A stretch of DNA of 64,000 nt, from NCBI GenBank assembly GCA_963777665.1, contig CAVZRJ010000005.1, positions 62,001-126,000 on the forward strand, read 5' to 3'. Origin of the DNA: Bog-756 sp963777665 (GTDB lineage: Bacteria > Actinomycetota > Acidimicrobiia > Acidimicrobiales > RAAP-2). Within the stretch, counting starts at the first letter, position 1. Each line of letters opens with the position of its first letter. The translations under genes and the position numbers were made by a program. Shown here one piece after another: positions 10,158 to 18,703 of this stretch. A model generated the notes under the pieces. The model saw only the letters and a program-made list of their open reading frames with translations, was not told where the DNA came from and did not search any database.

Positions 10158-11540
10158 GTGACCCGCAACTCCTCCACCTCCGCGCCCGGCTCCACCGAGA
10201 CGGGGCCGGCGCGGATCGAACGACTGGTCGCCGGCTCGACCGGCTGGGTGGCGGTGGTCGCGATCGCGGTGGTCGTCGGGGTCACCCTCGCGGTGAGCCC
10301 GATCGCCGGTCTGGCCCTCGCCGGCCTGGTCCTGGTGGTCGGCGTGCTCGTCGCCGACCCGATCCTGTTGGCGGTCATCGTGCTCCCGGGCTCAGTGCTC
10401 ATCCAGAGGGTGGGCGGCACAACCACCAACTTGAGCGTGGCCGATCTCCTCGTCCTCGTGGGTGGGATCGTCTGCCTGTTCCAGGTCCGATGGAGCGAGG
10501 CCCACTACCTGCGCCGGTTCCTGGCGGGGATCGTCTGGTACGAGGCGGTGCTGATCCTGGTGGTGGTCGACCATCCGTTCCGGGGAGACATGATCGAGTG
10601 GTTCCACCGGCTCTCCTACCTGGCCGGCAGCGTGCTCGTCGGCTGGGTCGTCGCGACCCACGGTCGAGCCAGGCAGGCGGTGCAGCTCTTCCTCCTCGCC
10701 TCCTCGGTGCTCGCGGTCATCACCATCGAGCACGCGTTCACCCTCCACTTCCACCCGGCCCAGTGGGGTGTCTACCAGAAGAACGCGATCGGCTCGGTCT
10801 TGTGGATCGCGATCGCCGTCGCCCAGATCAACCCTCCGTGGCTGGGGTTGGATCGGACCCGGGCCCGGATTGGGAAGTACCTCTGGCTGGGAGGGCTCCT
10901 GGCCTGCCAGTCGCGTCAGTCGGCCATCCTGCTGGTCGTCGCGGTGGCGACGGCCGTGGTGCTCAATCCGGAGGTGCGGAGGCGCTCGAAGCTCCTCGTG
11001 CTCGCAGCCGTTCCCATCTTGGGCCTCGTGTACTACAGCCTGGAGCTCGCCGCCCAGAACAACCCCAAGTTCAACTCGGTCGCGATCCGCTTCGGGCAGA
11101 TCGGAGCGGCGGTCCACGTCTGGCACCTGAGCCCGGTCCTCGGCGAGGGACTTCGTTTCTACAACCTGCCGCAGTTCGTGACGGTGGCCCCGCCTCCCAA
11201 CGTGTTCGTCGACAATCTTGCGTCGGACGGGCTGCTCGGCTCGCTGGCGTTCGTCGGCCTGGTGATCTTCACGATCCGGGTCCTGCTCCGGCTTCCGCGC
11301 TTCTACGGCACGCTGGGTGTCGCCATCCTCGTCGCCCACTACGTGCACGGGCTGTTCGACACGTTCTGGATCGGGTCCCTCTGCATCACCCCGTTCGTGA
11401 TCGTCGGCATCTCCCTCGGCATGGCCGACGCCCACCGGAACGACCGGGAGGAGCTGCCGGCGGGCGGACTCGAGCGGAAGGACGCCCGCCGGGTGGTCCC
11501 GGCAGGTCGCGAACGGGCACCCTGGCTGCCAGCCGGGTGA
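10158..11540 (+). CDS. O-antigen ligase/polymerase-like membrane protein (Wzy_C type)
   Basis: A 460-residue polytopic protein with about 10-12 hydrophobic helices. A periplasmic loop between late helices holds VWHLSPVLGEGLRFYNLPQF, typical of O-antigen polymerase/ligase proteins, in which the loop carries Arg/His residues that act on undecaprenyl-linked glycans. It probably polymerises the repeat units exported in this locus. GTG 10158 begins a polar segment before the first helix (TGWVAVVAIAVVVG). Longer upstream reading frames overlap the divergent gene and are not plausible. Confidence 0.8.
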   Translation: MTRNSSTSAPGSTETGPARIERLVAGSTGWVAVVAIAVVVGVTLAVSPIAGLALAGLVLVVGVLVADPILLAVIVLPGSVLIQRVGGTTTNLSVADLLVLVGGIVCLFQVRWSEAHYLRRFLAGIVWYEAVLILVVVDHPFRGDMIEWFHRLSYLAGSVLVGWVVATHGRARQAVQLFLLASSVLAVITIEHAFTLHFHPAQWGVYQKNAIGSVLWIAIAVAQINPPWLGLDRTRARIGKYLWLGGLLACQSRQSAILLVVAVATAVVLNPEVRRRSKLLVLAAVPILGLVYYSLELAAQNNPKFNSVAIRFGQIGAAVHVWHLSPVLGEGLRFYNLPQFVTVAPPPNVFVDNLASDGLLGSLAFVGLVIFTIRVLLRLPRFYGTLGVAILVAHYVHGLFDTFWIGSLCITPFVIVGISLGMADAHRNDREELPAGGLERKDARRVVPAGRERAPWLPAG

Positions 11541-11547
11541 GCTCCCG

Positions 11548-12601
11548 GTGACCACGGGCCGACCGCGCCTGGTGCTCAACGCCCTTCCGCTCGACCCGTC
11601 CGGGGGAGGGGTGAGCACCTACATCAGGGAGCTCCTCCGGAGTCTGACCGAGGTGGTCGACGCAGAGATCGTCGTGGCGGTCCGGCCGTCCGGTCTGGTC
11701 GTGCTCCCGCGCGGGCTCACCCCGTTGGTCTCACCCGAGTCCCGGGGGGTCCGCCGGGCCCTCGCCGGGGCACGCGGATTCGGGCCGGCGGAGCTGACCC
11801 ACGGTCTGGACGTCGACCTCCCCCTCCGCAGGCCGGGGCCGACGGTTTCGACCGTCCACGACATGGCCGTCTTCGACGTGCCCCGGACGTTCCCGCGGCA
11901 CCGGGTGGTGGGGGAGCGCATCCTCGTCCGGGCGGCGTTGCGGCGGGCGGACGCCGTGGTGGCGGTGTCCGCGTTCACCGCCGAACGGGTCCATTCACTG
12001 ACCGGGCGCGACGCGGTGGTCGTGCACGAGGCCCCGGGCCACGACATGGTGCCGGCGCTCCCGGACGCTGTCGCCGGGGTCCGCGCCCGCTACCGGTTGC
12101 CCGAGCGGTTCGTGCTCCACGTGGGCAACATCGAGGCCCGCAAGGACCTGGCCACCCTCGCCGAGGCGTGCGTCCGGGCCGGCTGTACCGCTCGTCGTGA
12201 CCGGCCACGGCCTGTGGGGCACCCGCGCCCCCACGGGGGTCCTGGCCATCGGCCACGTGCCGGATGCCGACCTGCCCGCTCTCTACGGCGCGGCCACTCT
12301 GGTCGGGTACGCATCCCGCTACGAGGGCTTCGGCCTTCCCCCGGTCGAGGCCATGGCCTGTGGTGCCGCGGTCGTCTCGACCCCGGTCCCGTCGGTGGAC
12401 GAGGTGGTGGGGCCGGGCGCGGCGACCTTCCGGCCCGGTGATGTCGAGGGACTGACCGGGACGCTCCGGGACCTCCTGGCCGACGACGACCGCCGCGCCG
12501 AGCTGGCCCTGCGGGGGGCCGACCTGGTCCGGTCGCTGAGCTGGCGTCGGACCGCCCTCGCCACCGCCGGCGTCTACCGGTCGCTCGGCGTAGCCGTCTG
12601 A
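11548..12601 (+). CDS. GT4-family glycosyltransferase (frameshift near 12185)
   Basis: The N-terminal part reads LVLNALPLDPSGGGVSTYIR, VSTVHDMAVFD and LPERFVLHVGNIEARKDL, a mannosyltransferase-like GT4. After a frame change at 12175-12188 it continues AVPLVVTGHGLWG, YEGFGLPPVEAMACGAAVV and SWRRTALATAGVYRSL. One extra G or C in GCCGGCTG explains the break. GTG 11548 lies 7 bases after the polymerase stop, so the two genes are probably co-transcribed. The full product would be about 350 residues. Confidence 0.75.
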
Positions 12602-12664
12602 TCCGGCGGTCGTAGGGCCGACCCGGGCCTTCAGGTCACGGGCCGCACTGCCGATACCGGGCTC

Positions 12665-13348
12665 ATGACCGGGCACGGGCAGGACCAGGGGCACGGTCGT
12701 CCGGCCCTGGCGGAGCCGGTCTGGCTCGAACCGGACGAAGTGCGGTCGGGAGCGAACCGGTCGACAACCGCCACGGCGGTCCACCCGGTCGAGCTCCACA
12801 TCATCCCGCCGGAGCTCCTGGACGACCTCTACGTCCCCGACCTCGTCATCGATCCCGGCTACATCGGGCCGGACCGTCGCCGGACTCCTCGCGAGCTGCG
12901 GCAGACGAGCCCGATCCACGATCGCTCGTCCGGGATCATCCGCACGCTGCTGATCGTCCTGGCCACAGCAGCGTCTGTGGTGCCGCTGACCCTGATGGCC
13001 ATCCACCCCGCCCCGTCCGCCACCGCGGCAACCCCGGCGGGACTGGTGGCGGCCCGTGCCCAGCCCCACGGGGCGGGCGGTCTCGGAACGTCAGGGCCGA
13101 CCGCGCCGGCAGGGGCCACCGGACGGGCGGGTGTCGGCAGGACGCATACCAGGGGGACCGCCGCGGCATCGCCACGCATCGCCTGTGCCCCGGCCGGCGG
13201 AGTAGGCCACAGCTCGTCGTGTGTCCGTCGCCGCGAAGCGGCCCATCTTCGGGCGCTGGCCCACCTCCGGGCCGCACGCAGGGCGCTGCGCACCGAACGC
13301 GCAGCGCGCCGGGTCGCCCTCCGGCACCCACCCGGCCCGGCCCGGTAG
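12665..13348 (+). CDS. Single-pass membrane protein with GYIGPDRRR motif, function unknown
   Basis: I do not recognise a named family. The first 95 residues are polar and include PGYIGPDRRRTPRELR. One hydrophobic helix (about 98-117: LLIVLATAASVVPLTLMAIH) follows, and then a Gly/Ala/Pro/Thr-rich extracytoplasmic stretch with an Arg/Ala-rich end. The GYIGxDRRR box before a membrane helix recurs in the next gene, so the two are probably distant paralogues. The low-complexity tail could also reflect a frame error near 13190. ATG 12665 is the only good start. Confidence 0.6.
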   Translation: MTGHGQDQGHGRPALAEPVWLEPDEVRSGANRSTTATAVHPVELHIIPPELLDDLYVPDLVIDPGYIGPDRRRTPRELRQTSPIHDRSSGIIRTLLIVLATAASVVPLTLMAIHPAPSATAATPAGLVAARAQPHGAGGLGTSGPTAPAGATGRAGVGRTHTRGTAAASPRIACAPAGGVGHSSSCVRRREAAHLRALAHLRAARRALRTERAARRVALRHPPGPAR

Positions 13349-13439
13349 CGATTTCGGGCGTGGGCCTCGACGCGTCCGCCGCAGCGGATGCGTCACCAGG
13401 GGCGCTTCAGATGACTCCCGGACGTGCCGATCGTGAGGC

Positions 13440-14547
13440 ATGGAACGTGTACTGAGCGCTGATCGTGACGCCCAAATGTCCCCCGGGACGATGGATCCGG
13501 CCCTCGAGCCGACATCCGAGGGGACGATCGGGGCCGTTCCCGACCTGGGCGACCGTCCCGATGCCGGGCTCGCCGACCTGGCCGATCTCGACGATCCGAG
13601 ACGGGTCCTCTCCGAGGGATACATCGGCGTCGACCGCCGGCGAGCGGGGTTGGCCTCGGCGCTGGCCAGAGGCACCTTCAGCCAACGACGCTCGCTGCTG
13701 CGTCTCGAGTTCCTGGTCGTCGTCGGGGCCGCCACCATCCTCGCCGCCCTCGTGCTGATCCCGTCGGCCGGCAGGCAGAGCGGGACGAACGCAGCCGCGA
13801 CAACGGCCCTGTCGCCGCGGACGACGGTCCACGCGTCCGCTCCCCACCCTGCTATCCACCACTCCGCCGCGCCAACGCGGGCCGGATCGTCTGCACCGGC
13901 GCCTGCAACGAGCGCCCCCGAGCGCGGGCAGCGGCACCACCGCCCCCGACCCGACCACGACGGTCCCGGCGTCGGTGCCCCAAGCCGCCCCCCCTCCCGC
14001 CCTTCCGGCCACCCCCGCGCCGGCCCCGACCACCACGGCTCCGGTCCAGCCCCCGTCGACTCCGCCCGCCACCCCGGGCGAGATGGGAGCGGCCGCCCTC
14101 GCGCTCGTCCGGTACCCGTGGCAGAGCATCCCCGGGTACTCGATCCAGTTCCTCCCCATCGCCGACGCGCCCTCGCCCGGCTACTACGGCAACACCAACT
14201 TCACCTGGGGCCAGCCCGGTGGCGTGTCCACCCTCTACGTCTACCCCGGTGAGTCGATCAACCAACTGGCCGGGATCATCGCGTTCGAGATCGGCCACGA
14301 GGTCGATGCGGCGGGGGTGGATCCCCAGGGCGGCCATACGCAGATCGAAAACATCCTCGGGATGCATCCGGCCAGCTGGGCTCCGCAGTGCGACTGCGCG
14401 GAGCAGGGGTACCTCTCCGGTTGGTATGCGGCGGCCTTCTCCAATGCCTGGTCGCCGGGGGTCGGCAACTGGGCGACCATCGCCCCGGAGCCGACGGGCG
14501 CCGTCCTGGACGCGATCCAGCCCTGGCTGAACCCGAGCATCTCCTAG
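13440..14547 (+). CDS. Membrane-anchored protein with degenerate zincin-like domain (frameshift near 13915)
   Basis: The N-terminal cytoplasmic part has SEGYIGVDRRRAGLAS, then one membrane helix (LLRLEFLVVVGAATILAALV), then a long Pro/Thr/Ala linker. The C-terminal domain (frame 1) reads QLAGIIAFEIGHEVDAAGVD and later APQCDCAEQGYLSGWYAAAF. This resembles secreted actinobacterial domains carrying an HExxH zinc site (AHELGHxxD), but the first His is Phe here, so zinc catalysis is doubtful. The frame switches in a five-C run near 13905-13920, probably one extra base. It closes the polymerase/glycosyltransferase run and may be a cell-envelope accessory protein. Confidence 0.65.
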
Positions 14548-14658
14548 GACCTGACCGATGCTCTCTTCGTCGGCGATCGGCCCGGTCCGGTTCCCCGACC
14601 ATCGACGCGTGCCCGGTGACGCCCGGGTTACGCTCGCTCGCACGACCGAACGCAGCCC

Positions 14659-15900
14659 ATGACCCGCATCGCGCTCCTGCCGAGCTCCTATCCGCCCTCG
14701 CTCGGCGGGGTGGAAGAGTTGACCCGCCACCTCGCGCTCACGCTCGCCGGCACCGGCGACCAGGTCGAGGTGTGGACCGGCACCGCCGACGACCAGGCGC
14801 CCGAGTCCGCCGAAGTGTGCGACGGGCTGGTGGTGCGGCGGCTTCCGATGCCGTTGCCGGCCGCCAACCTGGCGGCGGTCTCCCGGTCCGTGACCATCGG
14901 GAGCCGGACGCTCCGGTCGCTGCGGCGGGCGGTTGCCGCGTTCCGGCCCGACGTCCTCCATGTGCAGTGCTTCGGGCCCAACGGCTCCTACGCCACCGCC
15001 CTTTCGCGGCGCAGCGGCATTCCCCTGGTGCTCACGCTGCAGGGTGAGACCCTCATGGACGATGGCGACATCTTCTCGGTGTCCCGGACCCTGCGGGCGT
15101 CGCTCCGGTCCGGGATCCGGGCGGCGGCTGCCGTGACCGCCTGCTCCGCCTTCGCCCTGGCCGATGCCGAGCATCGGTTCGGCCTTGCGACCGGTCGGGG
15201 CACCGTCGTGCCCAACGGGGTGTCGCTCGCCGGGGCTCCCGGCGCGTCGGGCGACCTCCCGGGCCCGGTCGCCGCCCTTCGGGGCCGGCCTTACGTCCTG
15301 GCTCTCGGTCGGGTGGTCGAGAAGAAGGGATTCGACCTGCTGCTCGACGGCTATGCAGCCATGGATCCCGGGATGCGCTCCGCGGACCTGGTCATCTGCG
15401 GCAGCGGACCGGCGCTCGAGGCCCTCGAGGCCCGGGCCGAGGACTCCGGCCTCGCCGGACGGGTCCATCTCACCGGACGGCTCACCCGCGAGCAGGTGGC
15501 GGCGACCATGGCCGGGGCGACGGTGTTCGTCATGCCCAGTCGCCTCGAGCCGTTCGGGATCGTCGTGCTCGAGGCCTGGCGGGCCGGCGTCGCGGTCGTG
15601 GCCAGCAACCGGGGTGGCGCACCCGAGTTCGTCGACGACGGGGTGAACGGACTGCTGGTGGATCCGTTCGACGCGGTGGCCATGGCACGCGCACTCGAGC
15701 GCATGCTCTCCTGCCCGGACGAGCGCCGGACGCTGGCCGCGGCCGGACGACGGCGGGTCGAGGCGTTCGCCTGGCCGATGGTCGCTGACCGCTACCGGGC
15801 CGTCTACGACTCGGTCCTGCCGCACCCGGACCGGACCCCTGCGGCTGCGGGCGCGTCCCCAGAGGCAGAACCGGCCCGACGGAGCGGGATGGAGCGGTGA
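14659..15900 (+). CDS. GT4-family glycosyltransferase
   Basis: A 413-residue intact GT-B enzyme. The N-terminal lobe begins RIALLPSSYPPSLGGVEELT. The C-terminal lobe shows YVLALGRVVEKKGFDLLLDG, LVICGSGPALEAL and LEPFGIVVLEAWRAGVAVVA, including the EX7E-type glutamates. It adds a sugar during repeat-unit synthesis in the cytoplasm. The last codons overlap the GTGA start of the phosphopantetheinyl transferase, which ties the carrier-protein cassette to the glycan operon. Confidence 0.9.
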   Translation: MTRIALLPSSYPPSLGGVEELTRHLALTLAGTGDQVEVWTGTADDQAPESAEVCDGLVVRRLPMPLPAANLAAVSRSVTIGSRTLRSLRRAVAAFRPDVLHVQCFGPNGSYATALSRRSGIPLVLTLQGETLMDDGDIFSVSRTLRASLRSGIRAAAAVTACSAFALADAEHRFGLATGRGTVVPNGVSLAGAPGASGDLPGPVAALRGRPYVLALGRVVEKKGFDLLLDGYAAMDPGMRSADLVICGSGPALEALEARAEDSGLAGRVHLTGRLTREQVAATMAGATVFVMPSRLEPFGIVVLEAWRAGVAVVASNRGGAPEFVDDGVNGLLVDPFDAVAMARALERMLSCPDERRTLAAAGRRRVEAFAWPMVADRYRAVYDSVLPHPDRTPAAAGASPEAEPARRSGMER

Positions 15901-16334
15901 CCACGGCGCCCGCCGAGACCCTCCGGGTCGGGGTCGACGTGGTGTCGGTGGCCGATGTGGCCGCATCGGTCCGCCGGTTCGGTGACCGCTACGTGCACCG
16001 GATCTTCACTCCTCACGAGATCGCGGCCTGCCGGACCGCGTGCGTCCCGGCGGGAGGCGACCCCACCTACTCGGCGGAGTCGTTGGCGGCGAGGTTCGCG
16101 GCCAAGGAGGCCGTGGTCAAGGTCCTGCGTCCCCGAGAGGCGCGCCCCGAGTGGCGTAGTATCGAAGTACACCGGATGGCAGGAGGGTGGTGCGAGATCC
16201 GGCTCTCGGGTCTGGCCGCTGCGTTGGCGGCTGCCGCCGGAATCGACGAGTTCGCCGTGAGTCTGACGCACGAGGCGCCGGTTGCCGCGGCCGTGGTGGT
16301 CGGCCGGTGCGTGAACGGGCACAAGGAGGAGTGA
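15897..16334 (+). CDS. AcpS-type 4'-phosphopantetheinyl transferase
   Basis: A 145-residue AcpS-family enzyme: VGVDVVSVADV with Asp14, IFTPHEIAAC, RFAAKEAVVKVL with Lys70/Glu71, and SLTHEAPVAAA at the end. It moves phosphopantetheine from CoA to a carrier-protein serine. It overlaps the preceding glycosyltransferase by 4 bases and the following carrier-protein gene by one base, so it almost certainly activates that carrier. Because it is dedicated and genome context is missing, I do not assign the housekeeping acpS symbol. Confidence 0.85.
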   Translation: MTTAPAETLRVGVDVVSVADVAASVRRFGDRYVHRIFTPHEIAACRTACVPAGGDPTYSAESLAARFAAKEAVVKVLRPREARPEWRSIEVHRMAGGWCEIRLSGLAAALAAAAGIDEFAVSLTHEAPVAAAVVVGRCVNGHKEE

Positions 16335-16576
16335 TGGTGGACGACACGATTCGCGGGGTGCTCACCGAGCACGGTCGCCTCGCGGTGCCTGTGGAGTCGC
16401 TGGCCGACGACGCGGACCTGTTCGGGGCGGGGATGACCTCGCATGCGAGCGTCAACGTGATGTTGGCCATCGAGGACGCCTTCGACTTCGAGTTCTCGGA
16501 GCAGATGCTGAAGAAGTCCACCTTCGAGTCGATCGCATCCATACGGGCCGCCGTCCTGGAGATGAAGGAAGGGTGA
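16334..16576 (+). CDS. Stand-alone acyl/aminoacyl carrier protein
   Basis: An 80-residue four-helix carrier protein. The attachment site is Ser36 in DLFGAGMTSHASVNVMLAIE, where the usual DSL is replaced by TS followed by His. This variant suits carriers that serve aaRS-like amino acid:[carrier protein] ligases rather than fatty acid synthesis. The ATG overlaps the transferase stop (TGATG) and has GGAGGA directly upstream. Its position between a phosphopantetheinyl transferase and a carrier-protein ligase makes it the central substrate carrier of the cassette. Confidence 0.85.
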   Translation: MVDDTIRGVLTEHGRLAVPVESLADDADLFGAGMTSHASVNVMLAIEDAFDFEFSEQMLKKSTFESIASIRAAVLEMKEG

Positions 16577-16583
16577 CCGGCCG

Positions 16584-17762
16584 ATGACCACCGACACGTA
16601 CGACCTGGTGGATGAAGGAATGAGCGCAGTCGCCGCCCAGATGGCCTCGATCGCCGACAAGGTCGCCGGCCCGGCCGCGGGCGACGTCGACGAGCGGTCG
16701 CGGTTCCCGTCGGAGACGATCGACGCGCTGCGGGCCGAGGGCCTGCTTTCCGCACTCGTCCCGGTCGAGCTCGGCGGTCGTGGGGCCACCATCACCGAGG
16801 TGTCCGACGGGCTCATCGCCATGGGCCGCCGGTGCGCGTCCAGCGCAATGGTTGTCGCGATGCACCACATCCAGGTCGCCTGTCTGGTCGGTCACGGACG
16901 CAACGAGTACTTGAGGTCCTACCTGCGCGAGCTGGTCGACCACCAGTACCTGCTGGCATCGGCCACCACCGAAGTCGGCACCGGCGGCGACGTCCGCAGC
17001 AGCCTCTGCGCGGTCGAAGTGACCGGCAGCACCTTCCGCCTGGAGAAGCAGGCGCCGGTGATCTCGTATGCGACCCACGCCGACGCGGTCCTGGTGACCG
17101 CCCGGCGCACGCCGGAGAGCCCGGCGAGCGACCAGGTGCTCGTCCTGTGCCGTCCACCCGACCTCGAGCTCGACCAGGTGGGTGAGTGGAACGCACTGGG
17201 CTTCCGTGGAACGTGCAGCACGGGATTCGTGCTCCGGGCCAGCGGAGACGTGTCCGCCATCCTCGTGGACCCCTACGCCGACATCTCGACGCGGACCATG
17301 CTCCCGGCCGCCCATCTCCTGTGGAGCTCCCTCTGGCTCGGCATTGCATCCGACGCGGTCGCCCTCGCCCGCAAGTTCGTGCAGGCCGAGGCCCGCCGGC
17401 GTCCCGGGATGACGCCGGCTGCCGCGCTGCGCCTAGCCGATGTGACCGCGCTGCATCAGCAATTCGTGGACCTGCTCCGCGCGTCGGTGGCCCGCTACGA
17501 GGCGGCCCGGGACGACCCCGATCGCCTCTCGTCGATCGCCTTCGCAATCGCCATGAACTCGCTCAAGGTCTCCTCGTCCACGCTGGTGGTCGATGTCGTC
17601 CGGGCGTGCATGGTCATCTGTGGCCTGGCCTCGTACCGACTCGACTCCCCCTACAGCCTCAGCCGGCACCTGCGCGACGCGATGGGCGCCTCGCTGATGG
17701 TCAACAACGACCGGATCATGGGGAACAACGCGCAGATGCTCCTGGTCCACCGCGGGGAGTGA
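16584..17762 (+). CDS. Acyl-CoA dehydrogenase-like flavoprotein, probably acting on carrier-bound substrate
   Basis: A 392-residue acyl-CoA-dehydrogenase-fold protein: helical N-domain (IDALRAEGLLSALVPVELGG), beta domain with SATTEVGTGGDVRSSL, and C-terminal helical domain ending SRHLRDAMGASLMVNNDRI. Relatives oxidise acyl thioesters with FAD. Precedents on aminoacyl carriers include prolyl-carrier oxidation in pyrrole antibiotics and aminomalonyl-ACP formation in zwittermicin biosynthesis. The usual catalytic Glu is not obvious to me. It starts 7 bases after the carrier protein and abuts the ligase, so a carrier-tethered amino acid is the likely substrate. Confidence 0.8.
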   Translation: MTTDTYDLVDEGMSAVAAQMASIADKVAGPAAGDVDERSRFPSETIDALRAEGLLSALVPVELGGRGATITEVSDGLIAMGRRCASSAMVVAMHHIQVACLVGHGRNEYLRSYLRELVDHQYLLASATTEVGTGGDVRSSLCAVEVTGSTFRLEKQAPVISYATHADAVLVTARRTPESPASDQVLVLCRPPDLELDQVGEWNALGFRGTCSTGFVLRASGDVSAILVDPYADISTRTMLPAAHLLWSSLWLGIASDAVALARKFVQAEARRRPGMTPAAALRLADVTALHQQFVDLLRASVARYEAARDDPDRLSSIAFAIAMNSLKVSSSTLVVDVVRACMVICGLASYRLDSPYSLSRHLRDAMGASLMVNNDRIMGNNAQMLLVHRGE

Positions 17763-17767
17763 AGTCG

Positions 17768-18703
17768 ATGGTCGTGGCACAGCAGGACCGGCCCGACGAG
17801 GAGCAGCCCTGGGCGGAGTTCCGCCGCCAGCTCCTGGCCACCGGGCTGCTGCTCGCAACGGAGGTGGACGGCATCTACGGCCGGTCGGAGACCTACGAGG
17901 GGGTCGTCGACGCCGTCGACCGGCTGGTGCTCCGGGTCGGGGTCGACCAGGACGCGCTCAGCATCCGGTTCCCCCCGGTCATGCCCTGGGCCACGTTCGA
18001 GCGCAACGGCTACCTCGAGTCCTTCCCCGACCAGATGGGGTCCGTCCACACCTTCCGCGGCGACGAGGGACGTCACGCCGAGCTCGTGCGCCGGGCCGAG
18101 GCCCATGAAGACCGGGGACCGCTGCTCGAGACGACCGACATGGTGCTGTGCCCTGCGGTCTGCCATCCCCTCTACCCGACCCAGTCGGGCGTGCTGCCCG
18201 AGGGTGGCCGGAGGGTCGAGGTCTACGGCTACTGCTTCCGTCACGAGCCGAGCTCCGATCCCTTCCGGATGCAGGCCTTCCGGCAGCACGACTATGTCTA
18301 CCTGGGCACGCCGGAGGGCGCCCGCGCCCACCGCGACCAGTGGGTCGAGCGCGGCCTGGACGTCCTCTCCGGCCTCGGGTTGGTGGTCGAGCCCGTCGTG
18401 GCCAACGACCCGTTCTTCGGACGCCCGGGGCGCATGCTGGCGGCCAACCAACGCTCCGAGGAGCTCAAGATCGAGCTCGTGGCCCCGGTGTTCGCCGACG
18501 GCAGGCCGACAGCCATCTCGTCCTCCAACTGCCACCTCGACCACTTCGGTCGACCGTTCGGCATCGAGACCGCCGACGGTGAGGTCGCCCACTCGGCGTG
18601 CTTCGGCTTCGGCGTGGACCGGATCACCCTGGCTCTCGTCGACCGGCACGGGACCGACCCCGGGAGCTGGCCGGCAGCGGTCCGGTCGGTCCTGTGGCCA
18701 TAG
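17768..18703 (+). CDS. Amino acid:[carrier protein] ligase (class II aaRS-like)
   Basis: A 311-residue catalytic core of a class II (SerRS-like) synthetase with no tRNA-binding domain. Motif 2 is YGYCFRHEPSSDPFRMQAFR (residues 153-172) and motif 3 is CFGFGVDRITLALV (278-291). This matches the enzymes first described in Bradyrhizobium, which adenylate small amino acids (Gly or Ala) and load them on a carrier phosphopantetheine. By motif position Cys132, Asp175 and Cys278 would be the zinc ligands, with Asp replacing the usual Glu (inference). ATG 17768 follows GGGGAG; GTG 17759 is an alternative overlapping start. Confidence 0.88.
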   Translation: MVVAQQDRPDEEQPWAEFRRQLLATGLLLATEVDGIYGRSETYEGVVDAVDRLVLRVGVDQDALSIRFPPVMPWATFERNGYLESFPDQMGSVHTFRGDEGRHAELVRRAEAHEDRGPLLETTDMVLCPAVCHPLYPTQSGVLPEGGRRVEVYGYCFRHEPSSDPFRMQAFRQHDYVYLGTPEGARAHRDQWVERGLDVLSGLGLVVEPVVANDPFFGRPGRMLAANQRSEELKIELVAPVFADGRPTAISSSNCHLDHFGRPFGIETADGEVAHSACFGFGVDRITLALVDRHGTDPGSWPAAVRSVLWP

